The position numbers were made by a program, and so were the translations under genes. A DNA stretch of 64,000 nt from Cyanobium sp. FACHB-13342 (GTDB lineage: Bacteria > Cyanobacteriota > Cyanobacteriia > PCC-6307 > Cyanobiaceae): positions 62,001 to 126,000 of the forward strand of contig NZ_JACJRT010000014.1 of NCBI RefSeq assembly GCF_014697415.1, given 5' to 3'. Shown piece after piece: positions 27,855 to 37,000 of the stretch. Within the stretch, counting starts at the first letter, position 1, and the number at the start of each line of letters is the position of its first letter. Below the pieces are notes generated by a model that was not told the origin of the DNA, made no database searches, and worked only from the letters and a program-made list of their open reading frames with translations.

Positions 27855-28946
27855 ATGCCCAGGCTCCTGATCGCTGCCAGCGGCACCGGCGGCCACCTGT
27901 TCCCCGCCTTGGCTGTGGCCGATGCCATGCCCTCCGGCTGGAGCGTGCAGTGGCTGGGGGTGCCCGACCGCCTGGAAACCCAACTGGTGCCCAGTCGCTA
28001 TCCCCTCCACACCGTGCGGGCCGGAGGCCTGCAGGGGCGGGGCCTGCGCCAGCTGCTCAACCTGCTGCAGCTGCTGCAGGCCACCCGCTCGGTGCGGCGG
28101 CTGATCCGCCGCGAACAGATCCACGCCGTCTTCACCAGCGGCGGCTACATCGCCGCTCCCGCGATCCTGGCGGCCCGCTGGTCGGGCGTGCCGGTGGTGC
28201 TGCACGAGAGCAATGCCGTGCCAGGCAAGGTCACCCGCCTGCTCGGCCGCTGCTGCACCCGGGTGGCGGTGGGGCTCCCCCAGGCCGCTGCCCGCCTGCC
28301 CCGCTGCCGGCCGGTGGTCACGGGCACACCGGTGCGGCAGGCGTTCCTACGGCCTGCCCCCCTGCCCACCTGGGTGCCGGCGGGGCCGGGACCGCTGCTG
28401 CTGGTGATGGGCGGCAGCCAGGGGGCCGTGGGGCTCAACCGGATGGTGCGCCCCCTGCTGGCTCGGCTCTCGGCGGCGGGCGTGCGGGTGGTGCACCTCA
28501 CCGGCAGCAACGACCCCGAGAGCGGCCAGACCCTGCCGGAAGGGGTGGTGGAGCGGCCGTTCAGCGACGAGATCCCGAGCCTGCTGCAGCACGCCGATCT
28601 GGCCATCAGCCGCAGCGGTGCCGGCGCCCTCAGCGAGCTGGCCGTGTGCCGCACCCCCGCCATCCTGGTGCCCTACCCGGCCGCCGCCGACCGCCACCAG
28701 GATGCCAACGCCGCCGCCGCCGCGGAACTGGGGGCCGCCGTGATCGTGTGGCAACACCTGCCCGGCGAGCCGGCGCTGGAGCAGGCCCTCTGGCGCCTGC
28801 TGGGGCCGCGGCTGCGGGGTGCGCGGGCGGTCCGGGATCCCCTGGTGGCGATGGCCGCCGCCATGGAAGCGCTGGCGGTACGGGAGGCCGATCGGCGGGT
28901 GGCGGCCCTGCTCAGCGGCTCAAGCCTCGCTCCCGAAGCGGGGTAA
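27855..28946 (+). CDS. murG: UDP-GlcNAc--undecaprenyl-pyrophosphoryl-MurNAc-pentapeptide transferase
   Basis: Peripheral membrane glycosyltransferase of 363 aa that makes lipid II. It has the N-terminal G-loop [14 protein letters not shown] (residues 10-23), [43 protein letters not shown] and the C-terminal donor site [24 protein letters not shown]. The 3' end overlaps the convergent PLP enzyme gene by 27 bp. No other mur genes are adjacent. Confidence 0.96.
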   Translation: MPRLLIAASGTGGHLFPALAVADAMPSGWSVQWLGVPDRLETQLVPSRYPLHTVRAGGLQGRGLRQLLNLLQLLQATRSVRRLIRREQIHAVFTSGGYIAAPAILAARWSGVPVVLHESNAVPGKVTRLLGRCCTRVAVGLPQAAARLPRCRPVVTGTPVRQAFLRPAPLPTWVPAGPGPLLLVMGGSQGAVGLNRMVRPLLARLSAAGVRVVHLTGSNDPESGQTLPEGVVERPFSDEIPSLLQHADLAISRSGAGALSELAVCRTPAILVPYPAAADRHQDANAAAAAELGAAVIVWQHLPGEPALEQALWRLLGPRLRGARAVRDPLVAMAAAMEALAVREADRRVAALLSGSSLAPEAG

Positions 28947-30053
28947 GCCCTGGGCCAACTCCTGGCCCAGGGCCCTGAGGAGACGCCGGTTGCCAGCGCG
29001 GCCCTGGTAGCCGATACGCAGCCAGGGCTCCCCCAGCCCGTCGAAGGAGCGGCAGTCTCGCAGCAGGATCCGGTGGCGGCGCTCCAGGCGCTCCCGCAGC
29101 GGCTGCAGGGACGCCTCACCACGCACCAACAGGTAATTGGCCGCCGACGGCAGGGGCGTGAGCCCCGGCAGGGCCGCCAACTGGGCGGTGAGCCAGGGCC
29201 CCTCCCGCGCCACCCAGCCCTGCACCCGGGCTGTCCAGCGCCGCGAACAGGCGGGGTCGGCCAGCAGGGCCTCGGCCACCGCCACCGCCAGGCCATTGAC
29301 AGGCCAGGGATCCCGCCAACGGGCCCAGCGCTCCAGTCGCTCGGGATGGCCCAGGGCGTACCCCAGCCGGAGCCCGGCAATCGACCACAACTTGGTGAGG
29401 CTGCGGATCACCACCAGGTTGGGGTGGTGGGGAACCAGGGGGATCAACGACTGCCGCTCTCCACCGGGCACCAGCGGCAGGAAGGCCTCATCGGCGATCA
29501 CCAGGGCAAAGCGCTCCAGCAGCGGCTCCAGGGAGGCCCGGCTCCATAGGGCGCCTGTGGGGTTGTGGGGGTTGGTGAGCCAGAGCACGGCCCCGGCAGG
29601 GGGATCGGGGAAGGCCTGGGGTGTCCCACCGGCCTGGAGCGGGAGGCGCTGGGGCCGCCAGGCCCCGCCCCAGCAGGCCAGGGCCCGGGGATAGTCGGCA
29701 AAGCCCGGCTGGGGCAGCACGCTCAATCCGGCCGCGGCCCCATCCCGGGCCGCCCAGGTGAACAACTCCGCCGCCCCGTTGCCCGGCAGCAACCAGTCGG
29801 GCCCCAGACCCTCACACGGATGGCCCTGGGCCAGGGCCATGCGCAGGGCGCGGTACTCCCGATCGGGGTAGGCCCGCAACGACCCGGCGGCCCCGCCCAG
29901 GGCCGCCCCCAGCAGCGCCCTGCGCACGGCCCAGGGCGGTCCGAAGGGCACCAGGGACGCGCTGGCATCCAGCAGCTGGGAGGGCCGACAACCCAGCCGT
30001 GCCGCGGTGGCAGCCAGGTTGCCGCCATGGCGCTCGAACGGGCCCGTCGTCAT
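28920..30053 (-). CDS. CobD-like threonine-phosphate decarboxylase / HisC-like PLP enzyme
   Basis: Fold-type I PLP protein of 377 aa. The N-terminal [15 protein letters not shown] is the signature that separates CobD/CobC-type threonine-phosphate decarboxylases from HisC. It has [28 protein letters not shown] and the PLP lysine in [19 protein letters not shown]. In cobamide synthesis the family yields aminopropanol phosphate, whereas picocyanobacterial pseudocobalamin may need only related steps. No other cob genes are in the window, so the substrate is inferred. Confidence 0.8.
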   Translation of the reverse strand: MTTGPFERHGGNLAATAARLGCRPSQLLDASASLVPFGPPWAVRRALLGAALGGAAGSLRAYPDREYRALRMALAQGHPCEGLGPDWLLPGNGAAELFTWAARDGAAAGLSVLPQPGFADYPRALACWGGAWRPQRLPLQAGGTPQAFPDPPAGAVLWLTNPHNPTGALWSRASLEPLLERFALVIADEAFLPLVPGGERQSLIPLVPHHPNLVVIRSLTKLWSIAGLRLGYALGHPERLERWARWRDPWPVNGLAVAVAEALLADPACSRRWTARVQGWVAREGPWLTAQLAALPGLTPLPSAANYLLVRGEASLQPLRERLERRHRILLRDCRSFDGLGEPWLRIGYQGRAGNRRLLRALGQELAQGLPRFGSEA

Positions 30054-30122
30054 GGCCGCAACCTAGGAGCCGGCACACCAGGGGGCGAGCCCGCCACAAT
30101 CAGGCTTCCCCGATCGGGCCCC

Positions 30123-31007
30123 GTGGCCAGCCGACCGCTGCAACCGCTGATCACCGCCATCGGCCGGGTGCTGCTGGGCAAGGAGCAGGCCGTGCAGCTG
30201 GCCCTGGCCTGCCTGCTGGCCCGGGGCCACCTGCTGATCGAAGATCTGCCCGGCATGGGCAAAACCACCCTGGCTGAAGCCCTGGCCCGGGGATTCGGGC
30301 TCAGCTTCAAGCGGGTGAGCTTCACCAGCGACCTGCTGCCGGCGGATCTCACCGGCATCAATGTGTTCGACGCCGCCAACACCCGGTTCCACTTCCAACC
30401 CGGCCCCCTGTTCAGCCAGGTGCTGCTGGCCGATGAGATCAACCGGGCCAGCCCCCGCACCCAGAGCGCCCTGCTGGAGGCGATGGCGGCGGGGCGGGTG
30501 AGCGTGGACGGGGTGAGCCACCCCCTGCCCCAGCCCTTCCTGGTGATCGCCACCCAGAACGGCATCGACCAGGTGGGCACGGCGCCCCTGCCGGAATCCC
30601 AGCTGGATCGCTTCCTGATGCGGCTCAGCCTGGGCTTCCCCAACCGGGAGGCCGAGCGCGCGCTCCTAGGCGGCGCAGCCCTCCCCCCCGCCAGCCTGGA
30701 GCCCTTCTGCGACGCCACCGGCCTGCTGGAGCTGCAGCGGCAGGCCGCCACCCAGCATTGCTCCACTGCCCTACTCGACTACGTGCTCGACCTGGCCGCC
30801 TTCAGCCGCCGGGCCGACCAGCCAGGTCCGGGCCTGTCGCCGCGGGCCTGTCAGGGGTTGGTGGCCGCGGCGCGGGCCTGGTCGCTGCTGGAGGGACGGG
30901 ACCATGTCACCCCGGCCGACGTGCAGGCCGTGCTGCCGGCCGTGGCCGACCATCGCCTGCAGCGGGATGCCGCTGCCCTGCTGGCCGGAGTGGATGGGCT
31001 TCGCTGA
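30123..31007 (+). CDS. MoxR-family AAA+ ATPase
   Basis: ATPase of 294 aa from a GTG at 30123. Walker A is in IEDLPGMGKTTLAEALA, Walker B in LLADEINRASPRTQSALLEAM, and sensor/arginine-finger regions are in FLVIATQN and PESQLDRFLMRL. MoxR proteins act as chaperone-like partners of adjacent DUF58/VWA proteins. It is the first gene of a MoxR-DUF58-transglutaminase operon and overlaps the next gene by 14 bp. The long in-frame upstream extension is an antisense shadow of the CobD-like gene. Confidence 0.92.
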   Translation: MASRPLQPLITAIGRVLLGKEQAVQLALACLLARGHLLIEDLPGMGKTTLAEALARGFGLSFKRVSFTSDLLPADLTGINVFDAANTRFHFQPGPLFSQVLLADEINRASPRTQSALLEAMAAGRVSVDGVSHPLPQPFLVIATQNGIDQVGTAPLPESQLDRFLMRLSLGFPNREAERALLGGAALPPASLEPFCDATGLLELQRQAATQHCSTALLDYVLDLAAFSRRADQPGPGLSPRACQGLVAAARAWSLLEGRDHVTPADVQAVLPAVADHRLQRDAAALLAGVDGLR

Positions 31008-31941
31008 CCTGCAGCTGGAGCTGGAGCGGTGGGTTAAACCCCAGCGGGGCGAGCGGCTGCGGCTTGGGCTGCGCAACCTCTACATCCTCCCCACCCGCTT
31101 CGGCTGGCTCTGGCTGGCGGGCAGTGGCCTGCTGCAACTGGTGGCGATCCAGAGCCAGCGCAACGGCCCCCTACTGCTGAGCTTCCTGATGTTGGGCCTG
31201 TGGCTGCTGGCCCTGCACCTCACCCACTTCAACCTGCAGGGGCTCACCCTCCAGGCCCTGCCCCCCGCGGGGGGATTCGCCGGCGAGCCCCTCGCCTATC
31301 GGCTGCTGGTGCAGAGCCGCGGCAGCCGCGACGCCGTGCAGCTGGGGCAGCAGCGGCAACCGCCCCCACCACCGCAACGCCTGAACGGAGGCGAAGCGGT
31401 GTTGACCGTCACCTGGCACAGCCCGCGTCGGGGCCTGCAGACCCCGGGACCGCTGCGGATCCAAACCACGGCACCGCTGGGGCTGTTCCGCTGCTGGGGC
31501 CTGTGGGAGCCCCCCCTTCCCCAGCCCGTCTACCCGGCTCGACGGCCGGGCCCCGTGGCCGCAGCCCCCGGGCCGTCGGGCAGCGAGGACAGCCAAGTGG
31601 CCGCCACTCCCCACCAACAGGGCAGTGCGTCCTGGCACGATCTGCGGCCGCACCGCCCGGAGGACGGCCTGGGCCGGATGGCCTGGACCGTCCTGGCCCA
31701 GGGCCGGGGGAAACAGACCAAAGTGTTCGCCAATGACAGCCCTCCGGCGGCCCGACTCAGCCCCGCGCCCGGGGTGCCGCTGGAGCGGGCGCTGGAGCAT
31801 CTCAGTGCCGAGATCTGGCGCCGCAGCCAGGCCGGCGAAGCCTTCGGCCTGGACCTGGGCGCCACCCACCTGGCACCAGCCACCGGGCCGGACCACCGGG
31901 ATCGCTGCCTGCTGGCCCTGGCCACCCACGGCACCCCATGA
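30994..31941 (+). CDS. DUF58 domain membrane protein
   Basis: Protein of 315 aa starting at the ATG at 30994. Two adjacent membrane spans (WLWLAGSGLLQLVAI, LLLSFLMLGLWLLALHL) are followed by a beta-rich domain and the DUF58 core SASWHDLRPHRPEDGLGRMAW. It is sandwiched between MoxR and a transglutaminase-like protein, the standard context of the family. It is thought to help assemble envelope complexes, but the exact role is unknown. Confidence 0.88.
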   Translation: MGFADLQLELERWVKPQRGERLRLGLRNLYILPTRFGWLWLAGSGLLQLVAIQSQRNGPLLLSFLMLGLWLLALHLTHFNLQGLTLQALPPAGGFAGEPLAYRLLVQSRGSRDAVQLGQQRQPPPPPQRLNGGEAVLTVTWHSPRRGLQTPGPLRIQTTAPLGLFRCWGLWEPPLPQPVYPARRPGPVAAAPGPSGSEDSQVAATPHQQGSASWHDLRPHRPEDGLGRMAWTVLAQGRGKQTKVFANDSPPAARLSPAPGVPLERALEHLSAEIWRRSQAGEAFGLDLGATHLAPATGPDHRDRCLLALATHGTP

Positions 31942-33761
31942 GCCGCTCCGCCCGCTGGCTGCAGATCCTGGGTTTGGCGGTGCTGGCCGCAGGCCTGCCC
32001 GGCCTGGATTACGGCTCCCCCCTGGGCTGGCTCTCGGCCGGACTGCTGCTGCTGGCAGCCCTAAAGCTGGCCGAAGCCCGCAGCGTGCAGGAACGGCGAC
32101 TGGTGAGCCTGCTCACCCTGATCGGCTGCGGGGTCCAGGGGGCCCAGCAGCCCGAGCTGCTGCCCAGCGTTCTGCAGCTGCTGGGCACCGGACTGGCCCT
32201 GGCGGGCCTGCTGGCCCTCGAGGTGGGTGAGGGCCTGAGCTGGCGGGCCGTGCTGCGCCGCAGCCTGGCGGTGCTGCTGGCCGCCCTGCCGATGGCCCTG
32301 CTGCTGTTCCTGCTCGTGCCCCGGCTGGATCCGCTGTGGACAGCACCCAGCCTGCGGGGCCCCGGCGCCGCCGTCACCGGCCTAAGCGCCGACCTCGACC
32401 CAGGCAGCATCGCCAGCCTGGCCAACGACGAGGCTCCGGCAGCCCGGGTGAGCTTCAGCAGCGCCACGCCCCCAGACCCACAAGGGCGCTATTGGCGGGT
32501 GATCGTGCACGAGCGCTTCGACGGCCGACGCTGGAGTCGCCTTGACGAGCCGGCGAAGGCCACTGTTCCCCCCGCCAACGCCCCCAGCAGCGCCGCTGAT
32601 CAAGCCGGCCCCAGTCAGGTGTGGCTGGTGGAACCCAGCCCCGTCCATGCCCTGCCCTGGGCGGGCACTGGCCAGGGCAGTTCCAGCCAACTGCGGGTGA
32701 GCCGGAACGGGGAACTGCGGCGTCAGCTGCCCGGCAGGGAACGGCTGGCCTACCTGCTGCGCGATGTCGACCGGCCCCAGGCCTGGCAGCAACGGCCACC
32801 CACCCTGGTGGACCTGAGCCTGCCGGCAGGCAGCAACCCGCAACTGGAAAGCCTGGGGGAGAGCTGGCGCACCCTGCCCCAGCCGGAGCAACGACTCGCC
32901 GCCGCCCAGGCCTGGTTCACAAGCCACACCTTTCGCTACAGCCGCACCCCCGGCGCCCTGCCAGCCCGCCGAGGCCTGGACGTGTTCCTGTTTGAACGGC
33001 GGGAGGGCTTCTGCGGCCACTACGCCAGCGCCTTCACGGCCCTGATGCGGTCGGCGGGGGTACCGGCCCGGGTGGTGAGCGGCTACCTGGGCGGCCGCTG
33101 GGTGCAGCCGCTGGGAGGCACGCCCTACCTCGACCTGCGCCAGAGCGACGCCCATGCCTGGAGCGAGGTGTGGCTTCCCAACCGGGGCTGGCAGCGGGTC
33201 GACCCCAGCGCCTGGGTGGGCTCCAGCGCATCCAACCCCGTCGGGGTGGTCGGTAGCGCAGCAGCAGGCTCCTCAAAGCTGGAGGGCTGGCGGCTGGGCA
33301 TGCAATGGCTGCAATGGCAGTGGTGGGGCTTGGATCTGGCCTGGAACCGCTGGTGGCTGGGGTTCGACCAAGCCAGCCAGGAAGCCCTGCTGCGACGGTT
33401 GTTTGGTGATCAACGCCAGGGCCTGGGTCTGGTGCTGTTGGGGGGCGCGGGGGGCCTGCTGGCCCTAGGCCTCGGCTGGCTGCAGTGGCTCCAGACACCG
33501 GAGCGGGGGGACCGGCTGGAACGGGATCTCCACGCCGTGCTCCGCCTCCTGCGGCGCTGGGGGATCGAGCCGGCTCCGGGGGAGACCTTTGGGCAGCTGT
33601 GCCTGCGTGCGCGCGAACGCCTGCCGGGGCGCAGGGAAGCCCTGCAGGAGCTGAGCCGATGCCACGGGCTGCTGCGCTTTGCCCGCCTCAACCCAACGGC
33701 GCGAGCGCGGCACTGGGCCGCCTGGCGAACAGCCCTGCGCACCCTGCAACACAGCCCCTAA
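31938..33761 (+). CDS. TgpA-like membrane transglutaminase (DUF3488 + transglutaminase core)
   Basis: Protein of 607 aa with an N-terminal bundle of about five membrane spans, a periplasmic transglutaminase-like domain and a further C-terminal span near residue 500. The catalytic triad is visible: Cys in REGFCGHYASAFTALMR, His in SDAHAWSEVW and Asp in RVDPSAW. The start overlaps the DUF58 stop (ATGA). Probably a cell-envelope protein cross-linking or protease-like enzyme powered or assembled by the MoxR/DUF58 partners; the substrate is unknown. Confidence 0.9.
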   Translation: MSRSARWLQILGLAVLAAGLPGLDYGSPLGWLSAGLLLLAALKLAEARSVQERRLVSLLTLIGCGVQGAQQPELLPSVLQLLGTGLALAGLLALEVGEGLSWRAVLRRSLAVLLAALPMALLLFLLVPRLDPLWTAPSLRGPGAAVTGLSADLDPGSIASLANDEAPAARVSFSSATPPDPQGRYWRVIVHERFDGRRWSRLDEPAKATVPPANAPSSAADQAGPSQVWLVEPSPVHALPWAGTGQGSSSQLRVSRNGELRRQLPGRERLAYLLRDVDRPQAWQQRPPTLVDLSLPAGSNPQLESLGESWRTLPQPEQRLAAAQAWFTSHTFRYSRTPGALPARRGLDVFLFERREGFCGHYASAFTALMRSAGVPARVVSGYLGGRWVQPLGGTPYLDLRQSDAHAWSEVWLPNRGWQRVDPSAWVGSSASNPVGVVGSAAAGSSKLEGWRLGMQWLQWQWWGLDLAWNRWWLGFDQASQEALLRRLFGDQRQGLGLVLLGGAGGLLALGLGWLQWLQTPERGDRLERDLHAVLRLLRRWGIEPAPGETFGQLCLRARERLPGRREALQELSRCHGLLRFARLNPTARARHWAAWRTALRTLQHSP

Positions 33762-33796
33762 AGCGCGCTATAAGCCGTGAATTCAGGGAGAGTGCC

Positions 33797-34597
33797 ATGC
33801 CCACGCGCGTCCTGCCTGCCGTCCTGCTGGCCCTGGGGCTTGGCCTGCCGATGCCGGCAACCTGGGCCGGTTCCAACGACCTGATCCAACTGCTGGACAC
33901 CCGCAACTGCCGCGGCTGCAAGCTGCAGGACGCCGACCTTGTGCATGCCGATCTACGCGATGCGGATCTGCGCCAGGCCCAACTGCAGCGCGCCAATTTG
34001 GCCCAGGCCCGCCTGGATGGGGCCCAGCTCTCCGGCGCCAACCTGAGCTTCACCAGTCTCACGGGCGCCTCGCTGCGGGGCGCCGACCTACGCGGCGCCC
34101 GCCTCGACGGGACCGATCTGCGCCAGGCGGATCTGAGCGGGGCCCTACTGGACCCTGGGGCCCTCTCGCGCAGCCACTGGCAACGGGCCACCGGCATCGC
34201 CGCCATGCAGCTGACCTACGCCGAGCTGCACAACGCGGGGGCCGAGGCCGCCCAGCAGGGGCGCTATCCGGAAGCCGAACAACTCTTTGGGGATGCGATC
34301 CGCAAGGACCCGAACGCCGCGATCAGCTGGGTGGCCAGGGGGATCTGCCGCAGCGAACAGGGCAAAACCCAACTGGCCGCCAGCGACTTCACCTACGCCG
34401 CCAGCCTCTACAGCCAGGGGGGTGAAGTGGCCCAGGCCGAGCAACTGAAACAGGCCGCCGAAAAACTGGCCAAGGGTGCCGACTCCAACGGCGAGGGCGG
34501 CAATGGGGCCGGCAGCAAAGCTCTCGAAGGCCTGCTGTCTGCTTTCCAGTTCCTGGCACCCCTCGCCATGAAAGGGCTGATCCCGCTGGGGTTATGA
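33797..34597 (+). CDS. exported pentapeptide-repeat protein with TPR-like C-terminal domain
   Basis: Protein of 266 aa. A signal peptide (about residues 1-25) is followed by NCRGCKLQDADLVHADL and roughly a dozen A(D/N)Lxx pentapeptide repeats forming a right-handed beta helix (about residues 38-120). A TPR-like helical stretch (NAGAEAAQQGRYPEAEQLF, NAAISWVARGICRSEQG) and a hydrophobic tail follow. The NCRGCxL opening is typical of cyanobacterial lumen/periplasmic pentapeptide proteins. AGGGAG lies six bases before the ATG. It follows the transglutaminase gene by 35 bases. Confidence 0.88.
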   Translation: MPTRVLPAVLLALGLGLPMPATWAGSNDLIQLLDTRNCRGCKLQDADLVHADLRDADLRQAQLQRANLAQARLDGAQLSGANLSFTSLTGASLRGADLRGARLDGTDLRQADLSGALLDPGALSRSHWQRATGIAAMQLTYAELHNAGAEAAQQGRYPEAEQLFGDAIRKDPNAAISWVARGICRSEQGKTQLAASDFTYAASLYSQGGEVAQAEQLKQAAEKLAKGADSNGEGGNGAGSKALEGLLSAFQFLAPLAMKGLIPLGL

Positions 34598-34613
34598 AGC
34601 CCCCCGGCAACGG

Positions 34614-35417
34614 TTACGGCCGAAACTCATACCAATCGAGGTCACTGACGCCACCGAGAGGTTGGGGCCGACTCGTACCCACAGCCACGTAGAGCAAATC
34701 AGGCCGACCAGAGCGAATCTTCAGCCCCGAACCCAGGGCCAGTTCCCTACTTTGTCCCGGTTCCAGAATGGTGTCGAGCACCTTTTCCCCCTCAAGCCGC
34801 TCCACCCGCACCCAGCTCTGTCCACCCCGGGCCTCCAGCCGAAGCGTGGCAGGAATGGCCCGCGACGGACGCTGGCCAACGGTGGGTACGGGAGAGCGGT
34901 CGACCACAGGCAGGGAGCGACGACTCAGCAGTGGGGGCAGGCCCAGCACTATCAAGACCAGAACCAAACCGGCGCCAAGAGCAACGGACCTCTGGCGAGC
35001 CTTGAGGGATCGGAACCGAAACACAATCCCTGACCGGGGCGAGCGGCGACGGGACGGAGAGTCGCTGGGAGGGGACTGGAAGCGGGGCAAACGCACATCC
35101 GCCCAACTTCTGGGGGCCGGAGCGGGGGGCACTGCAGCGGCGGGAGGCAAGGCCTCAGGCACCCTGGGTTGCGCCAGGGCGCGGGAGACCTGCTCTTGCA
35201 GGGCCTTGCGCTCATCGAGCAGATGGCGGATGTCCTCAGCAACACTGCGGACCTTCTGGCGAAATTTGTCTTCGTAAATGCCAGGCAGTTCGTTGAGCAG
35301 GCCTTGGTATTGCTCCAGCTCAGCTTGAGCTTCCGCCACTTGACGCTCAAGATCCTCTATCGCCTGTTGGCTCTGCAGAAAATCCTCTGCGGGCAATGAA
35401 GATTCTGGATCGGCCAT
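34614..35417 (-). CDS. coiled-coil membrane protein with RodZ-like C-terminal domain
   Basis: Protein of 267 aa. Residues 10-80 form an acidic coiled coil (QQAIEDLERQVAEAQAELEQ onward), then a Pro/Arg-rich basic linker, one membrane span near residues 147-163 (ALGAGLVLVLIVLGLPPLL) and a periplasmic beta domain. That domain (GQSWVRVERLEGEKVLDTIL, EPGQSRELALGSGLKI) resembles the DUF4115 domain of RodZ. No helix-turn-helix is present, so it is not a standard RodZ. It lies downstream of pilQ on the same strand and may be part of the pilus operon. Confidence 0.65.
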   Translation of the reverse strand: MADPESSLPAEDFLQSQQAIEDLERQVAEAQAELEQYQGLLNELPGIYEDKFRQKVRSVAEDIRHLLDERKALQEQVSRALAQPRVPEALPPAAAVPPAPAPRSWADVRLPRFQSPPSDSPSRRRSPRSGIVFRFRSLKARQRSVALGAGLVLVLIVLGLPPLLSRRSLPVVDRSPVPTVGQRPSRAIPATLRLEARGGQSWVRVERLEGEKVLDTILEPGQSRELALGSGLKIRSGRPDLLYVAVGTSRPQPLGGVSDLDWYEFRP

Positions 35418-35491
35418 GAAAGCACCGGGGCCTAAGTATTCATTGGAGAACTAAGCGCACTCCAGTCAAGCAGAATGACACTCAAGCAGCA

Positions 35492-37000
35492 TTAATAGGA
35501 AGCTGAACCCATGAATTCTCGGGCTTGGGGAGTCGAAGGTTGGTATCCATAGCCATAAACACCACCTTCAACATCATTGATAATCTTCGGGGTCACCATG
35601 ATGACCAGCTCACGCTTTTCACGACGGTTACCGCTGGAGCGGAACAGCGAACCAATCAAAGGAATATCGCCAAGAATGGGCCACTTACTCACCTCGGCTC
35701 GGTCGAAATCAGAAATTACACCAGTCATGATCAAGGTTTGACCGTCACGCACGCGGAGAGCACCAGTATCAAGACGGCGAATACTTAAGATATCAATATT
35801 TCCACAACCAGGCACTGGCTCTCGATCAGTGACAGCGGAAACACTAGGCGACAAAGCAAATGTCACAAAACCATTGTCGTCAATTTTTTCAACTCGAGCT
35901 CCCAACACAAGTCCTGCTGTCGAAAGCGTAGGCTCGCATGTAATAATATTACTTGCCCCAGAAGCATTGGCTGCATTATTAACTTGATATTGGGTGATAA
36001 CATTCGTGCCAACCCTGACCACGCCTTCATTGGCACGCCTGCGACCAATCGGCGAGTCAATGCTGTAATCATCAAGAGCTCCCGTGGATGAACCGCCACT
36101 ACCACCTCCACCCTCGGAACGCAGCTCTGCAGGGTTTTCCTGGAGAATCAAAGTAGGACTCGCCAACAATTTTGTACTTTGCGATACAATCTGAGCCCTC
36201 AAAAAATCATAAAATTGATCTTTGGGATAGGCCAATCCAGGATTGGGCGACTGTGCGGAAAAGCCGGTCAGAGGATTATATGTTGGTGGCAAGTTATTAC
36301 CAAATGCACCAAGCAACTCGCCACCATCATTGACGATGAAGTTATTGCCCCAACGGATCGCAAAACTATTTTCCATAGTGGAATCATTATCTAGATTCAC
36401 ATCCAGGATTTTGACCGAAAGGGCCACTTGGCGCTGTCGTAAATCAAGCTGCCTAAGGTACCCTTCTGCGACAAGAACAATTCCCGGGTCACCCACCAAG
36501 GTGATCGTTCCCAGCCGAGTATCTGTAGTCGCCCTGAGCCCTACCAAAGGGCCAGTTGATGCGCCATAGGCCTCAACTGTAGTTTGAGTTTGCGATTGGG
36601 TCGTTTGAGAGTTGGCGCCAGAAGATACAGCCTCACCCTGGGATACCCCTTGGGTCACTGAAGTAGTAATCGTATTAGTCTTCGTAACTGATGCGCCCAG
36701 GTTGGCAAGATAGTCAGCGGCTGCATTAGGCCCAACCTGGTTAAGTCGATAAACCTTTGACATTTGAGCGCCAAAACTCTTGGTTAGAGCATTGGGACCA
36801 GCAATAATCATATTGCCTTCTTTTTTGCCCTGCAAACCTGCAGCCAGCAAGGTGGAATTTAATGCTCGTGAATAGGTTTCTCCACGAAAAGAAATCGAAA
36901 CAGTTCGGGCAGAAGAAACGGCCCCCTGGCCAGTCGCGTTTCCATCATCGACAAACACAAATCCATAACCGCCCAGCTGGGCTAGGGCCATCAGGGCATC
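35492..37000. other. AT-rich segment within pilQ
   Basis: From about 37,000 down to the end of pilQ the GC content falls sharply. The 60 bases from 35,941 are about one third GC, against about four fifths for the 60 bases from 37,081 in the same gene. The reading frame is intact across the change. It covers the late STN, N-domain and secretin core and suggests replacement of this part of the gene by recombination. Confidence 0.8.

Noticed and set aside
29565-30122. Upstream extension of the MoxR gene
   Set aside because: It is antisense to the CobD-like gene and low-complexity; the MoxR homology begins at about 30,123.
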